Shown one piece after another: positions 1-12,260 of a DNA stretch of 64,000 nt; positions within the stretch are counted from its first letter, which is position 1, and each line of letters begins with the position of its first letter. The position numbers and the translations under genes were made by a program. Location of the stretch: NCBI GenBank assembly GCA_026874595.1, contig CM049306.1, positions 80,624,142 to 80,688,141 of the forward strand. Direction: 5' to 3'. The stretch is from Sipunculus nudus. Taxonomy: Eukaryota > Annelida > Sipuncula > Golfingiida > Sipunculidae. The notes below the pieces were generated by a model, which made no database searches, was not told the origin of the DNA, and worked only from the letters and a program-made list of their open reading frames with translations.

Positions 1-3000
1 ACAAGAATGATTTTATTGTCAGTTATAAATAGCTTGTCCACAGCCTGGAAAATCATACAAAGGCATATGGAAAAAGAACTTTAGCTGCAATTGGTCTTTA
101 TCAAATGCTTCAGAACTAACGTTAGCTTCTACAATCATGATAATTGAAAATGATTTCGCTCGAAGGTATTTTAAGCGCTTAAAAACATTGCCTTATTGAA
201 TTTAAATGAATAGGCGGCTGCATATTAAAATCTAAATACACAATATGGATTGGCACTGAAATTAATTTAATAGTTTAACATTGCCACCTCAGCAAATGGA
301 ATAATCTAAAATATTTCCAATAAAGAGTAATGAAAAACGAAAGACATTTCTCCTAAAGTTTACATATGAAGCTGAACTGACTAAACTATTAATGCCTATC
401 ATAATCAAATGCTTAAATCTTATTTTATTTATCTTGAAAGTATAGGTACCTAAAAGACAGAGAAAACCTAAAAATAGGCCATTTTTTCTCATGGATAAGT
501 TTATATTTGATTATACGAAAAGGAAACAATTAAAAGAACCAATTAAGCATATATAACTGTGTAAGAAAGTTATTGTCGAATTATACGCTGCCAACAAAGT
601 GGCTGGGTTGTTATTTACTAATGCAAAAACTCATCGAAGCACATTGAGGCTTATAAAACGTTGAGGAAACATCATGTTCACGGATATCAAATGTTGCGCA
701 CATATTATTCTTTAAACCCGGCCCATGCATACCTCTTCATTTAAATCGGTGGTATGTGCTTTGTTGTAATGACTTAACTGGTAGCAGCTTAATGCAAACA
801 GAAATACACGTGATTTCAGATACTGACTCAATATTCTTTACTCCTACTATAGTGTACTGGGCACGTGGTAATCAGCAAGATCTGTCACTCGGTATAGGAT
901 GCATTCCTCTCAAGGAAAATCTGCCCGTTTGAATCATAAGTGGAATATACGCTCTTACTAAAATAAGTTGTTCTAACAAAATTTCATGAACACAACATTA
1001 TTATTGATTTAAAGAGATCATTTCAATTATCTAGATTGCAAAATGAGACGCTGAATGACAAGTTAATACAATGGGTGTTTCCATATGAAACTATTTAAAT
1101 ACCAATAAATCCCAATAAATCAGACAGCTTTATTTCCTTTCCGTATATGCATATATATAAATCTTCATAAGGTTACAACATTAGCAGAATCACACATTTC
1201 AAGGAAAATTTACTTTCATGTTCTTCATATTATTCGATTTCACATATTAAAATTTTAAACAATTATCAAAAACAAAAATACAAGGAAACATTCACTTTGA
1301 CACGTATACCACAAATATTTTTTTTCGGAATAAAATTAGTAAGTGTTCGGGCACCAAACAAAAATAGCACAATAAATATATGCCCGTGATCTAGCCTGGA
1401 TTGTTTTAAAAACAGATTACCATTAAATGTGAGCATGCTTAAGAATATCCCAGGCTTTATAATAATGATTTGTTCATTGTTGAACATCAAACAAACAGCT
1501 TTAGTTCTCATATTATCAGAGGTCAAAGGTTTTACTTGCATCCTGGGAAAAAACTGAAACTGGGTTAAAGTTAATGAACTAATACAGGGTTAACTGGAGT
1601 CAAGAGTAAGTGGTCCCACGTATAAATTTGCATATCTTTGGGGGAATATGCTATTGTACTTTGCAAAAAAAGTGTAAACATAAGTGACGCCAACTATTCT
1701 TACACTACAGCCACAGCATTCATTTAAATGTAACGGAAATAAAACATCTTAAAAAATTTCCATTTGAACTAACGCCTAGGTTACACAGGCTAACTCTATT
1801 ATATATAATAAACCTGTATTCTACACATATTTATTATACAAGTAAACAATAGATGATCTTTCTTTGTTTAGATTTTATATTACATTTACAAGACACACTA
1901 ACGCTAGATTGCACATGAACTACACTAACTACCACATACTTTTACTCCAGGCAAACCATTATTTTACATTCTTAGCGCACCATACAACCACATTTAACCA
2001 CATCCTGAATACTCGTAAATTATGACCATATACATGAAAGAAGACACCCGTTGACATTTTTTAACCTTCGAGTTCACAGTCGTTCCATATTTAACCTTCT
2101 GCTGTCGAAGTATATTTCTATGCTTCTTTTTAATTTTAAGGTTACTGCGTTTGACGTATATTCCATTAAACATAAACATTCACTTCGCCAATAAACACGA
2201 ACTGCATGGGGTGATGTTTTTGCATGAACGCCTTTATATACATACCTCATCAGTTTATAGTAAATCTCTAAAACAAATTTACAAAAAAACTGTAACCACA
2301 TTTATATGACGTGATCTCTACTGATTTCTTCTTTCTATTTTTTTTTATTCAAGCTTACACGATTTTCCCAACAATAACCATTACACATGATCGCAAACTG
2401 CCACAAAAATAAAAAAAAATAAAAAACAAAGCGCAACAACACTTTTTTCACATGACAAGCTATTGACCCTATTAACAAGCTATTTTTTAAACTAAGGTGT
2501 CTACCAAATACTAAAGTATATTGAATATACATAAAATCTAACTATACGGATTTCACTAAACATATTTATCTATAAGATGGAAACGTACAAATGAAAACCT
2601 CGACTGAACAAACCGAAATCTACACTCATAGCAATTCAAACGCCTGTGCTATATATAAATACATTGTGACGTGAGCCTACACGTGACCTGTCGTAGATTT
2701 TGTATTACTATTATGATTTTAGGGGTCACCTCCAAACCACATTACAGAATTAGTTCTAACCGCAAAAACCTCTGTGTGTTCATGAATTTATGATAGTCTA
2801 TTTAGTCTAATTATAGCTTCAATACAAGGGAACTATTACACTCCTAAAACACTCCTTATTAAGAAAAGCCATACTAATCCATCCTTGTTAGCGCACTGTT
2901 CACAGGGTTTGCCAGTTGGAACTGACAAAGGATGGAGATGACATTGTGTATCTATCGCCAATTTTTTTTGTATGTATTTATCGCCAGATATAATTATTAA

Positions 3001-3512
3001 CTTGTTTTAAATGTGTCTCCAACTACTTCATGAAACTTGAATATACAAGTATTTTGAATATATACAATCACACATAATGATAGTTTTTTTTTTGTTGCAT
3101 CCATCACTCACAACAAAACTTGAATACACATGTCTTTTGTTCATATCTAATCAAACATACCGACGTTTAAGATATACCTACCAACTACATAACAGGTGGA
3201 ATACATTTTGATAGTATGATATGTATTCGATCACAAAATATTTATAAACAAATTACCCCATAGGCGCCTTTCAAGGGGTAATGATTTCTTACATTACAGC
3301 TCAGAGCTATATTTCATGACTGACGTGTAAGGTGAGGATGCAGACCGATAAAAGCTGTATATTTCTAAACGCTACTAACTGATCATCTATACAGTCATCA
3401 GAACCCTGGAAATGCGGTTATAGGGTTAAGGTAAATGGGCGCCCTAGAACAAAATAGTGTCCACATATCTCTGAAAGCAACAAGTTTGCCAAAGGTTTGT
3501 CTGTCTGCTATG
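1..3512. other. AT-rich intergenic DNA, no gene seen
   Basis: No frame longer than about 90 codons, no family motif, no tRNA-like B-box and no tandem array. Short open frames here look like chance in AT-rich DNA. Confidence 0.7.
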
Positions 3513-3810
3513 TGTTACAGGTGTCTGTTTGATTGTGCGCAGGAGTGTTAAATGTGTCTGTTGACATTCTGATTCGTGTAGCGCAGGCATAGTTCGATGC
3601 TATGGGAAACTCGCTTGTTGGGCGCTGGCTCGCGTAATGGGTTTGAAGCGAAGTGACACAGCGTTCCTAGTTCTAGATGTTTTAGATCTGTTCATGTGCC
3701 TGTGTATTGTTCTTTGGAATTTTCCATTTCTAGAATTTTCGGATGAGAACTATCAATTAGGGGCTGTGTTTAGAGCCGGCAGAAAGAAATATATCAGCAA
3801 GCCCTAGGAG
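3513..3810 (+). mobile_element. Truncated LTR, plus orientation
   Basis: Begins TGTTACAGGTGTCTGTTTG and contains GATTCGTGTAGCGCAGGC and GGGGCTGTGTTTAGAGCCGG. The same landmarks occur, inverted, in the LTR copies at 11181-11925 and 14280-14870. The far end, with poly(A) and terminal CA, is missing. Confidence 0.7.
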
Positions 3811-6215
3811 TGTTACTCATATGGTAACTTGGCTGTCAGTTCACAAGTACCCCAGGATATATCGGAACCTCCTGGATATTCGGGTCACTGTATTTGAAAA
3901 TAAAACTATTCATCCATCTGTTCTAGACCAAACAGAATGTTATGGTACATAGTAGAACTTGCAAAACCATACACAAATACAAATATTATAAATAATTGCT
4001 TCGATCTAAGAAACATCAACTGATTTCCACGCTTGTATTGTGTTTTTATTTTGATTGTCATTCAACTCTCCAAGTTTTGCCTGACTAAAAGGGCGTTCCA
4101 GCTTCCAAGAATTAGATCCCCGATCCGCTACAAACTGGACATTTTTCTGGCTTCTGGGATCTTTGTTGGAGTTCGTGAAGCGCTACTGTGTAATTTGTAT
4201 TGGCGTAGCGTGAGTGAGCGTAGCTCGCGATTTTAGTATTGAGTCGACTCCAAATTATTTGGCCGTCGCCACGAATTGTCAAATTTCATAGGTCAAATGT
4301 GACTCTTCATAGCCCGTGGTAGATACTCCGTTGCAGATTTAAATCTGTTCGTAAACTGTTCGTAATACGTCGGGACAAATTGCGACACTGTGTCCTAAAT
4401 TAACCAATAAGTATCACCAAGTGAACACCACGAACTACATGTACTACGAATTTATGAGAACTGCCTACGATACAGCCAACAAATACCTAGGCAGTACCTT
4501 AGAATAATTCCGATATAGCTCAGAATGATTAAGAGGTACTACAAATTAACGCAAAATACCAACGCTCAAACAAGAAGTACATATATGATTCAGTGATGAC
4601 GTATTACGAAAGTTCTCCGTTACAGCTACAAAACTTCTATCTATGTAACGAAATAAAAAACTTTAATAGCGTAATCTTAATGTATAAAATAGAAATATGC
4701 ATCCCAATGAATGCATTCCTTCACCATGCGGGGGTCACTACTGTGGGATAATCTCTAACCCGTGTTTGCATCCTTCACCTCAGAACTAAGAGCGCACGTT
4801 TTAGAAACGCTTTGCGAACACTAAAATTCCGGTGTTTTATTTTAAAGGTTGAAATAAATCTATGGTGTGCACAAGCCATTTTGCACACTATCACAGCATG
4901 GACACCGTCACTTCGAGGTGCTTGGTGCTCGACGGTGGCCTGAATAAATGGTCAGGTCACACTGCACAGGCATGAGGCTAGACCTTGTGTACATTCACTT
5001 ATTTTTCACACGTGCATTTATAAGTACTCTTTGATGACGCTCCTGGATCGGGAGAATATCCTTGGGGCCAACCCGAAATGCCCATCCCCGATATGCCATG
5101 AAAATTTCATGAGATTCCGTCTTTATGGGCAAAGACGCACAGAAGCACACACGCACACACAAACACCCTCACACACCCTTGCCCTCAAAGGGCCGTTTTA
5201 ATACCATTACAGGCCCCTGTTCCAAAACATAGGCCCCCTACACACAACTAATCGGACACTGCTCAAAGTATACAGGTATACTCATGATCCCCACCAACAC
5301 CATGCATACTCCAATTAAATTTTCTGAACTCTTTTGTGCGACTGTTTTAAAAAAGAGAAGACCAGTGTAGGCTGAACAGTACCTCATAGTTCTAAATACA
5401 CATTACATTCAGTGCACAAAGAGGAATTTTCAGATAGTGGTACAATTTTGATAGCTGGTAAAGGTACACCGTACACGATGACACCGTGATTCCGCATTCC
5501 ATACAAGGATACATATAATTTAGTCTAGTGGAAATTGCATTTTTCATTGTGTTTAAAAATTCAGACGTTTTTTATATAAAATGTTAACCTCTTAAATAAA
5601 AGTTAAAATACCAAACCATTCCCTGATGAGTAAGGAGTAATTTGTTGATAAACAAACCCGTATACTCACTGACTACTCATGTGCACCCGCATATGATAGA
5701 ATATCATCTGTACATGTATAATGAGAAACTGTGCTTATCATCGCACTTACTACTGTAAAATGATAGTATATGAGCTCATTTAATTATCATAATTTTTTAA
5801 TCGTTACAATTAAATGATCTTCCAGACATCAAGCAAGTTCTGTTTTCACAGAGTTATCAAGAGCTCTTGTGAAACGAAACGGCTGCTTCGCCCGAAATGT
5901 TTAACCCTAATAAAACTTCAATTGTTCAATTGTTTAGTTTATGTAAGTAGCGCAGATTGCTATGGGAAGTGCGCCTACGCAGTGGCGTACCTAAGGGGGG
6001 AGGTGGAAACAACCAAATGAAACGATCTTTATAGAGGCAAGCTACACAAGAAGAAATACAGATCTGTTGTTATTTATATTAGATCAGAGGTCTTGCAATA
6101 TCAGAACACAATCGATAATCTGACCAGTCATGCAAAGGTGTGCATTTCAGGGCAGTCCACATTTACATAAATCCCCAGGGGCACTAATCATGCAGGGAAA
6201 AACCGTGTCAGAATT
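3811..6215. other. Intergenic, no gene seen
   Basis: Contains a GC-richer patch at about 4690-5200 with short inverted pieces (CACCGTC...GACGGTGG near 4907-4936) and a CA-rich run near 5150. Nothing codes. Probably old repeat debris. Confidence 0.6.
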
Positions 6216-6730
6216 AAAGGGGCCCAATCACATATAAAGCATGTTGAGTTGACACGAAAAATAGCTTCTTCCCTTTAAAATAAGTACCTGTCAAAATATT
6301 GCCTTGAAACCGTTTGCTTACTCCTGTAAATGGGGGTTAAAATAGTGAACCGGGCGCGATCACAGGTGTCCACATGAACACAGTGCGTCGGGCCGTTTGA
6401 TGCACGGAGCCACAACACGTGCCAATCAGGAGATGCCCTAACTGACTGGGCTAAAAAAAGTAATACATGTTCCCACTGGCTGAAACAGCCCGTGTTGCCC
6501 CTCTTAATCGGACCTCCGGTCACGCGGCTTTGATATGGTAAACATACTGTGTTTACCAACACGCAGGGCTACAACAAGGTGTTAAACAGCCGTTATGAGG
6601 AAATGAGACTGTGTGCTATAATGGGTTTGCGGGGGAAACTTTTGTATAAAGCAAAACTGAACTGATAGTGTGAATGAAAAGGAATAATATTGCTCCTGTT
6701 TATGTCCCTTTAAGACCAATGGTCCCTAGT
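6216..6730 (-). mobile_element. Short TIR element, copy A
   Basis: Read on the minus strand it starts near TTAAAGGGACATAAACAGGA and ends TGATTGGGCCCCTTTAA, so TTAAAGGG ends are inverted. A homologous copy in plus orientation is at about 46000-46375, sharing AGGAGCAATATTAT, CAGTTCAGTTTTGC and GCATCTCCTGATTGGCACG-like stretches. The 95-codon frame across it is not shared intact with the other copy. Confidence 0.75.
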
Positions 6731-7531
6731 GGCGTGGGTGGGTGTTTTTCTTATATATTGTGTGGAAAATGTTATGACGAATTCTGTTGCACTTTCCTTG
6801 GAATGTATAAAGAATTTCCACTCTTGAATTCTCCATAACTCCACAATATTTAAAAGCATCTTACACTATACTCTTTTAACAGTCTCAAAAGTTTACACTA
6901 TCGTGAATACTAAATGCTACCTAAATTTTTGTCTTTTGATTTAACACTGGTTATAGAATTTAATGTTGATATGACCTGCATAATCCTTTAAGTGACGTGA
7001 AAGATAACAACTTTCACCCAGACCTATATAGGAGTTATTTATCTTTAAGATCGTATTTCAAGTTTCAAATATAAATCCAATATAAAATGTCCGGCGGGAT
7101 GAATCGCCCTAGACGCTATTCCACACCTTCAGTATACGCATCAAGTATTAGCGTTACCAGTTTAGAGTTAAAAAAAAAATATGTTTGCCTGTACTGTTAT
7201 TAACCGTTTAATGATCAACTAACTACCGACAACTGCAATTTCTAAGACCGTTCCGTGGGGTAATGAGGCTAGGTACGCCTCCACGCAACAACGCATATCG
7301 ACAATAATACTTTTATCACGGTCGAAATATATGTAGGTGTTTACACCCATCTTTGACACTTTCCCAGATGCGCTCCTCCTGGTTGCTGTATGAATAGTCC
7401 ACTGAACGATTATTTGTACGTATGTACCTTCTCGCTAGTTGGGGATTTATTGCATTTTAGTCATATTTCAAAGGGTAAGTAGATTATTTATTTCATTATT
7501 AGAAAACACAAATTTAACTTTAATCATACCG

Positions 7532-7532
<1 letters not shown>

Positions 7533-7583
<51 letters not shown>

Positions 7584-7590
7584 TATATAT
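7533..7590. repeat. (TA)n
   Basis: Dinucleotide run directly beside the Penelope-like 3' end. Confidence 0.95.
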
Positions 7591-7599
7591 TTATAAACT

Positions 7600-7628
7600 G
7601 TTTCACGGGATGCAACCCGATCCTCAGG
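7600..7628 (-). ncRNA. Hammerhead-ribozyme-like hairpin at Penelope-like 3' end
   Basis: Minus strand reads CTGAGGA, a CGGG/CCCG stem with a six-base loop, then GAAAC. This matches the hammerhead core order CUGAUGA, stem II, GAAA except for one substitution in the first box. It lies downstream on the same strand of a Penelope-like GIY-YIG fragment, and such elements are known to carry hammerhead motifs in their terminal repeats. Stems I and III and the cleavage site are not convincing, so activity is unlikely. Confidence 0.4.
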
Positions 7629-8129
7629 TGAATGTTGTTAGAGTGAAGCTAACGGCATGGTTTAAAAAGCCGAGACTTACGAGAACGGGACTATGCTTTG
7701 TGCGTATCGGGGAGAGCAAACGAAAGACTGACACTGATCCTATTGTCCTCGGGGCTTAATGGGATAAGTGGGGTTACATGTGCAATGCTAGAACATAACA
7801 GGGGAAAGAGGTTTGTTGTTGTTTATTTATTTTATAATTTGTTACAAAGTTAGTTTTACCAGGATGCCCATTCAGTTTAGTATACTGATTTAAATAGGGT
7901 CCTTGGTTCAGTGAACATTTGAGTTGTTCACACATAAGATATAAAAATACACATATACTATAAAAATACCCAATATAAAAGGCACATGTACTACACTCAT
8001 ACCAAGTTGTCTCGATTCCACAAACTCACCATGGGGTACCGGCAACGCCATGTCCCTAAAAACTTCAAAGCAGTGAGAGCAACTACCTGAACAGGTAAGT
8101 TAGCCGAGCGGATCCTCGTGAGGGGTCGG

Positions 8130-8597
8130 TGAGCGAGCACGTTGAATATATGTATGAAAATGTTTAAAACATTTCAAAGTGAATTTCTTATGATGGCGGC
8201 ACTTGAAGAGAATTTCAGCTCTTGAGTTCAACAATGGTCCAGGTGCCTTTAGTAATGTTTTCAGACAAACAGAGATCACACTTTCTAGTCTCACAGAGGT
8301 AAGGTGCTGCCTTGGCCGTGATTTCCCAGGAGAGATTGTAATTGATATTCTCGTCTTTTAGGGTCTAGATGTGTCTAAACAGCTCAGTGTTTTTAGCGTG
8401 GGATCTGTTACAAAAGAATTGTTTGTGGTTATTGTATCTGGTTTTGAAATCACCTTAGTACACCCAATGTAGTATTTCTCGTCATGGTCTGTTCTAACTG
8501 TTGCCTTATAGACAATGCATCCCAGCTGACATAAACCATTCATAGCATATTCATCTTTTTTACGGCAGTTATATTGTTTTAGGGGTAGAATTTGCAT
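8130..8597 (-). pseudogene. Penelope-like element C-terminus (GIY-YIG region), decayed
   Basis: The minus strand encodes NCRKKDEYAMNGLCQLGCIV, YKATV, then KYYIGCTKV, the Cys-rich and YIG signature at the C-terminal endonuclease domain of Penelope-like retroelements. After frame changes it continues TLKDENINYNLSWEITAKAA, CETRKCDLCLSENITK, then LLNSRAEILFKCRHHKKF, all typical of the family's tail. There are at least two frameshifts and several stops. The RT domain upstream (above 8600) is missing, as in 5'-truncated copies. Its 3' flank carries the hammerhead-like hairpin. Confidence 0.85.
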
Positions 8598-8599
8598 AT

Positions 8600-9660
8600 A
8601 TATATATAAATATATATATTTGTGTGTGTGTCATTTGGTTTCAAAATGGTTATGCATACATTCAATGATTATGATGAAATGACTCCAATTAGTTTTAAAT
8701 GCGTGAAACTCAAGATCTATATGGATTAATTATTACATGTACATGTACTTATCCTTTAATATCAGAAGGATATCATATAAACTGATCAATCACTCACACG
8801 GTACTGCTGTTATAACTTTCATATGTAGATTGACATTCAGCTCTTTCATTATCCCATATAAAATCTTAATTAACATCCAGCACTAATTTCTTTAAGTAAT
8901 TAACCGTATGCTGTTCAATTCAACACATAGGTCGCTGCATTTACAATTGCGTAGCCTGGATTCCTAGCAATTTTCCGCTGTATCATATTCAGGTATTCAA
9001 AAACTCGTCATCTACGTATCTAGTCCTGTTGTCACAACGTAAACAACAGCATATGAGTACGATTCAATTTTTGGTAAAGAATCAAGCGATTTTTTATATA
9101 TAATAAGAGGACTTTACATTTATTACATTTATGCCACATTAGCTTGTGTAACCTCTATAACTGCATAATTTTCATGCATGACGTCAGTTATCTGTAGTCC
9201 CGGACATCGAACATCGTAATAGGGGGACTGTTCATCAAATCTTCAGGCTTTGATGCATGGTTGATGTCCCGAGTACGGCTTTTCTATTGCTACTAAGGGA
9301 TAGAGGGGATCATTTTGAATCCCAAAAAGAGACACCTTAGCGAACCCGCACGAAGCCTTAAAGATTATATGACACACGTCATTCAGATGAATCTTCAAAT
9401 TGGGAAATTAACCCTTTTCTTAATTGACGGTGGTAACAATCGACCTTTGTCCCACAATCCCTGTGCTACAACCCTCTTGGAAATTGTCCGTTTTGGTCTA
9501 TTTTTTCGTGACCGATGCATATTCTGTCCTAAGGGGATCATTTCCCATAGTTTGCCTGAACTTTGATATGTCCGTAATATTTTCATCGAAGCGGCAGTGG
9601 TAGTGCGCTCTATCAGAAACTACGTAAACTATGCACCCAATAATGAATTTGAAATCACAG
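8600..9660. other. Intergenic, no gene seen
   Basis: Low-complexity TA and TG near 8600-8630, otherwise unremarkable AT-rich sequence. The two overlapping open frames at 9315-9586 lie on opposite strands and match nothing I know. Confidence 0.6.
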
Positions 9661-9664
9661 GGGA

Positions 9665-10064
9665 TTGGTCACATGGTGATCATTCTATGATTTGATCGTG
9701 ATCTCTCTCGTTCGCTCGCGCTCCCAGAGATAGCACATGCTGAGGTCACATGATGATCAGACTGTGATATCACCGTGATCTCTCTCTCTCTCTCTCTCTC
9801 TCTCTCCTTCTCTCTTTCTGACTCTTTCGCTCTCACAGAGATGTCACATGCTGTGGTCACGTTGTAATCATTCTATGATATCATCGTGATCTCTATCGCT
9901 CGCTCTCGCTCACAGCGATAGCGCATGCTTAGGTCACATGGTGATCATTCTATGATATTCGCGTGATCTCTCTCGCTCGCGCTCACAGAGATAGCACATG
10001 CTGAGGTCACATGATCAGACTGTGATATCACCGGGATCTCTCTGTCTGTCTGTCTGTCTATCTG

Positions 10065-10118
<54 letters not shown>

Positions 10119-10888
10119 AGACTTTCTCGTTCTCACAATGATGTCACATGCTGAAGTCACATGGTGATCATTCTATGATATCACCGTGGTCTCTCTCGCT
10201 CTCCCAGAGATGTCACATGCTGAAGTCACACCGTTATCATTCTGTGTTATCACCGTGATATTTCTCTCTCGCTCTCACACAGGGATATCAAACGCTGAGG
10301 TCACACGGTGATCATTATGTGATATCACTGTGATCCCTTTTTTTTCTCTCTCTCTCGCTCCGATCTCACTCTGATCCGTCTCTCTCTCACACACAGGGAT
10401 ATCGCATGCTGTGGTCACGTTGTAATCATTCTATGATATCATCGTGATCTCTCTCGCTCGCTCTCGCTCACAGCGATAGATTGCTTAGGTCACATGGTGA
10501 TCATTCTATGATATTCGCGTGATCTCTCTCGCTCGCGCTATCAGAGATAGCACATGCTGAGGTCACATGATGGTAAGACTGTGATATCACTGTGATCTCT
10601 CTATCTCTCCCTGTCTGTCTCTCTCTCTCTCTCTATCTCTCTCTCTGTCTGTCTCTCTCTCTCTCTCTTTGAGACTCTCTCGTTCTCACAATGATGTCAC
10701 ATGCTGAAGTCACATGGTGATCATTCTATGATATCACCGTGGTCTCTCTCGCTCTCCCAGAGATGTCACATGCTGAAGTCACACCGTTATCATTCTGTGT
10801 TATCACCGTGATATTTCTCTCTCGCTCTCTCACAGGGATATCAAACGCTGAGGTCACACGGTGATCATTATGTGATATCTATGTGAGA

Positions 10889-10953
<65 letters not shown>

Positions 10954-11180
10954 CTTTCACACAGGAAATATCATATGCTGATGTCATACGGTGATCATTA
11001 TGTGATATCACTCTGATCCGTCTCTCTCTCTCACACAGGGATATCACATGCTGAGGTCACACGGTGATCATTATTTGATATCACTGTGATCTCTCTCTGT
11101 CTCCCTGTCTCTCTCTCTCCCTCTCTCTCTCTCACAGAGATGTCACATGCTGAGGTCACATGGTGATCATTCTATGATAT
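9665..11180. repeat. TC-rich complex satellite, left block
   Basis: Tandem units of about 85-120 bp. Each has GTCACATGGTGATCATTCTA, TGATATCACCGTGATC, a variable (TC)n stretch and CACAGAGATGTCACATGCTG. The core GTGATCAT...ATGATATCAC is strongly palindromic. Longer (TC)n tracts occur at about 9780-9807, 10071-10114 and 10886-10950. Higher-order copies are visible: about 9850-10260 recurs at about 10410-10810. Confidence 0.95.
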
Positions 11181-11925
11181 TGTAATAGAGAAAAAAAATG
11201 TCACACTAGGCAGTAGGCAGTATAAAAAATGTCATGGGGAATTAATAATAGAATCAGTGTTTTTTTTTTTTGTTAACAAATAATTATAATTAATTCTTAG
11301 AACAATCCTTACGTTATAATACACTAAATCAATACAATAACACAGTATTAAAGACATAACAATAATAAAAATGTACATCACCAGAGTCCGGATCCTAGGC
11401 TATGATTTCTTGATACCATATCTGTCACAGTCAAACAAGAATCTTTTATCACAAATAATCCACGCGAACAGTCCAAGTAAATCTTCCCGGTGAATAGTCC
11501 AACTAAATCTCGAAGACAATCTGTTGTAATTCAGAAGTGAAGTTCAGGTGAAATCGAAAAGGCTAACAATCTATATAAAATCTGTATAAAGTCTGTATAA
11601 AGTGCATAGCATATCTGTAACTATGCAATTATCGGAGAAGTCCCAAGACTGACGAGAAAGTCGCACCCATCAGTGTCTGCTGGTATTTTTCCTTTTCCCG
11701 GCTCCAAACACAGCCCCTATTTATAGCTTTTTCCCCCGAAGTCCAGAAGCTTCTTGTTTGGAACCATTTAGACTACACCGAATACACTGTCTTTACACTC
11801 TCCGGGTAACCAGAGTGCAACAAGTGCGAATCTCATAGCAACGCAAAAGGCTTGCGCCTAACACGAATCAGAACACCAGGCACATGATTGTCAAGCCTGC
11901 GCATGATAAACAGATACATGTAACA
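11181..11925 (-). mobile_element. Solo LTR inserted in satellite
   Basis: 745 bp, in minus orientation TGTTACATGTATC...CTCTATTACA. Flanked by ATAT on both sides (11177-11180 and 11926-11929), while uninterrupted satellite units have it once. The minus strand has a promoter-like GCTATAAATAGGGGCTGTG at about 11709-11727. Related sequences at 14280-14870 and 3513-3810 show a family. No internal retroviral or retrotransposon coding region is present. Confidence 0.8.
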
Positions 11926-12260
11926 ATATCAACCGTGATCTCTCTCGCTCTCCAAGAGTTGTCACATGCTGAGGTCACACCGTGATCATTCTGTGTTATT
12001 ACCGTGATCTCTCTCGCTCTCTCACAGGGATATCACATGCTGAGGTCACACGGTGATCATTATGTGATATCACTGTGATCTCTCTCTCTCACACACACAC
12101 ATAGTGATATCACATGCTGAGGTCACACGGTGATCATTATGTGGTATCACTCTGATCCTCCAACCCCTCTGTCACAGGGATATCACATATTGAGGTCACA
12201 CGGTGATCATCATGTGATATCATTGTGATCCCTCTCTCTCTCTCTCACCGAATATACAAA
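11926..12260. repeat. TC-rich complex satellite, right block
   Basis: Resumes with the same GTGATCTCTCTCGCTC and CACATGCTGAGGTCACACGG unit after the LTR insertion; about four copies. Confidence 0.95.

Noticed and set aside
7439-7759. 106-codon frame with a long alternating Ile-Tyr run
   Set aside because: Produced by the TA microsatellite. The same artefact explains similar frames near 29.5, 32.4, 44.1, 45.5, 52.9 and 56.1 kb.
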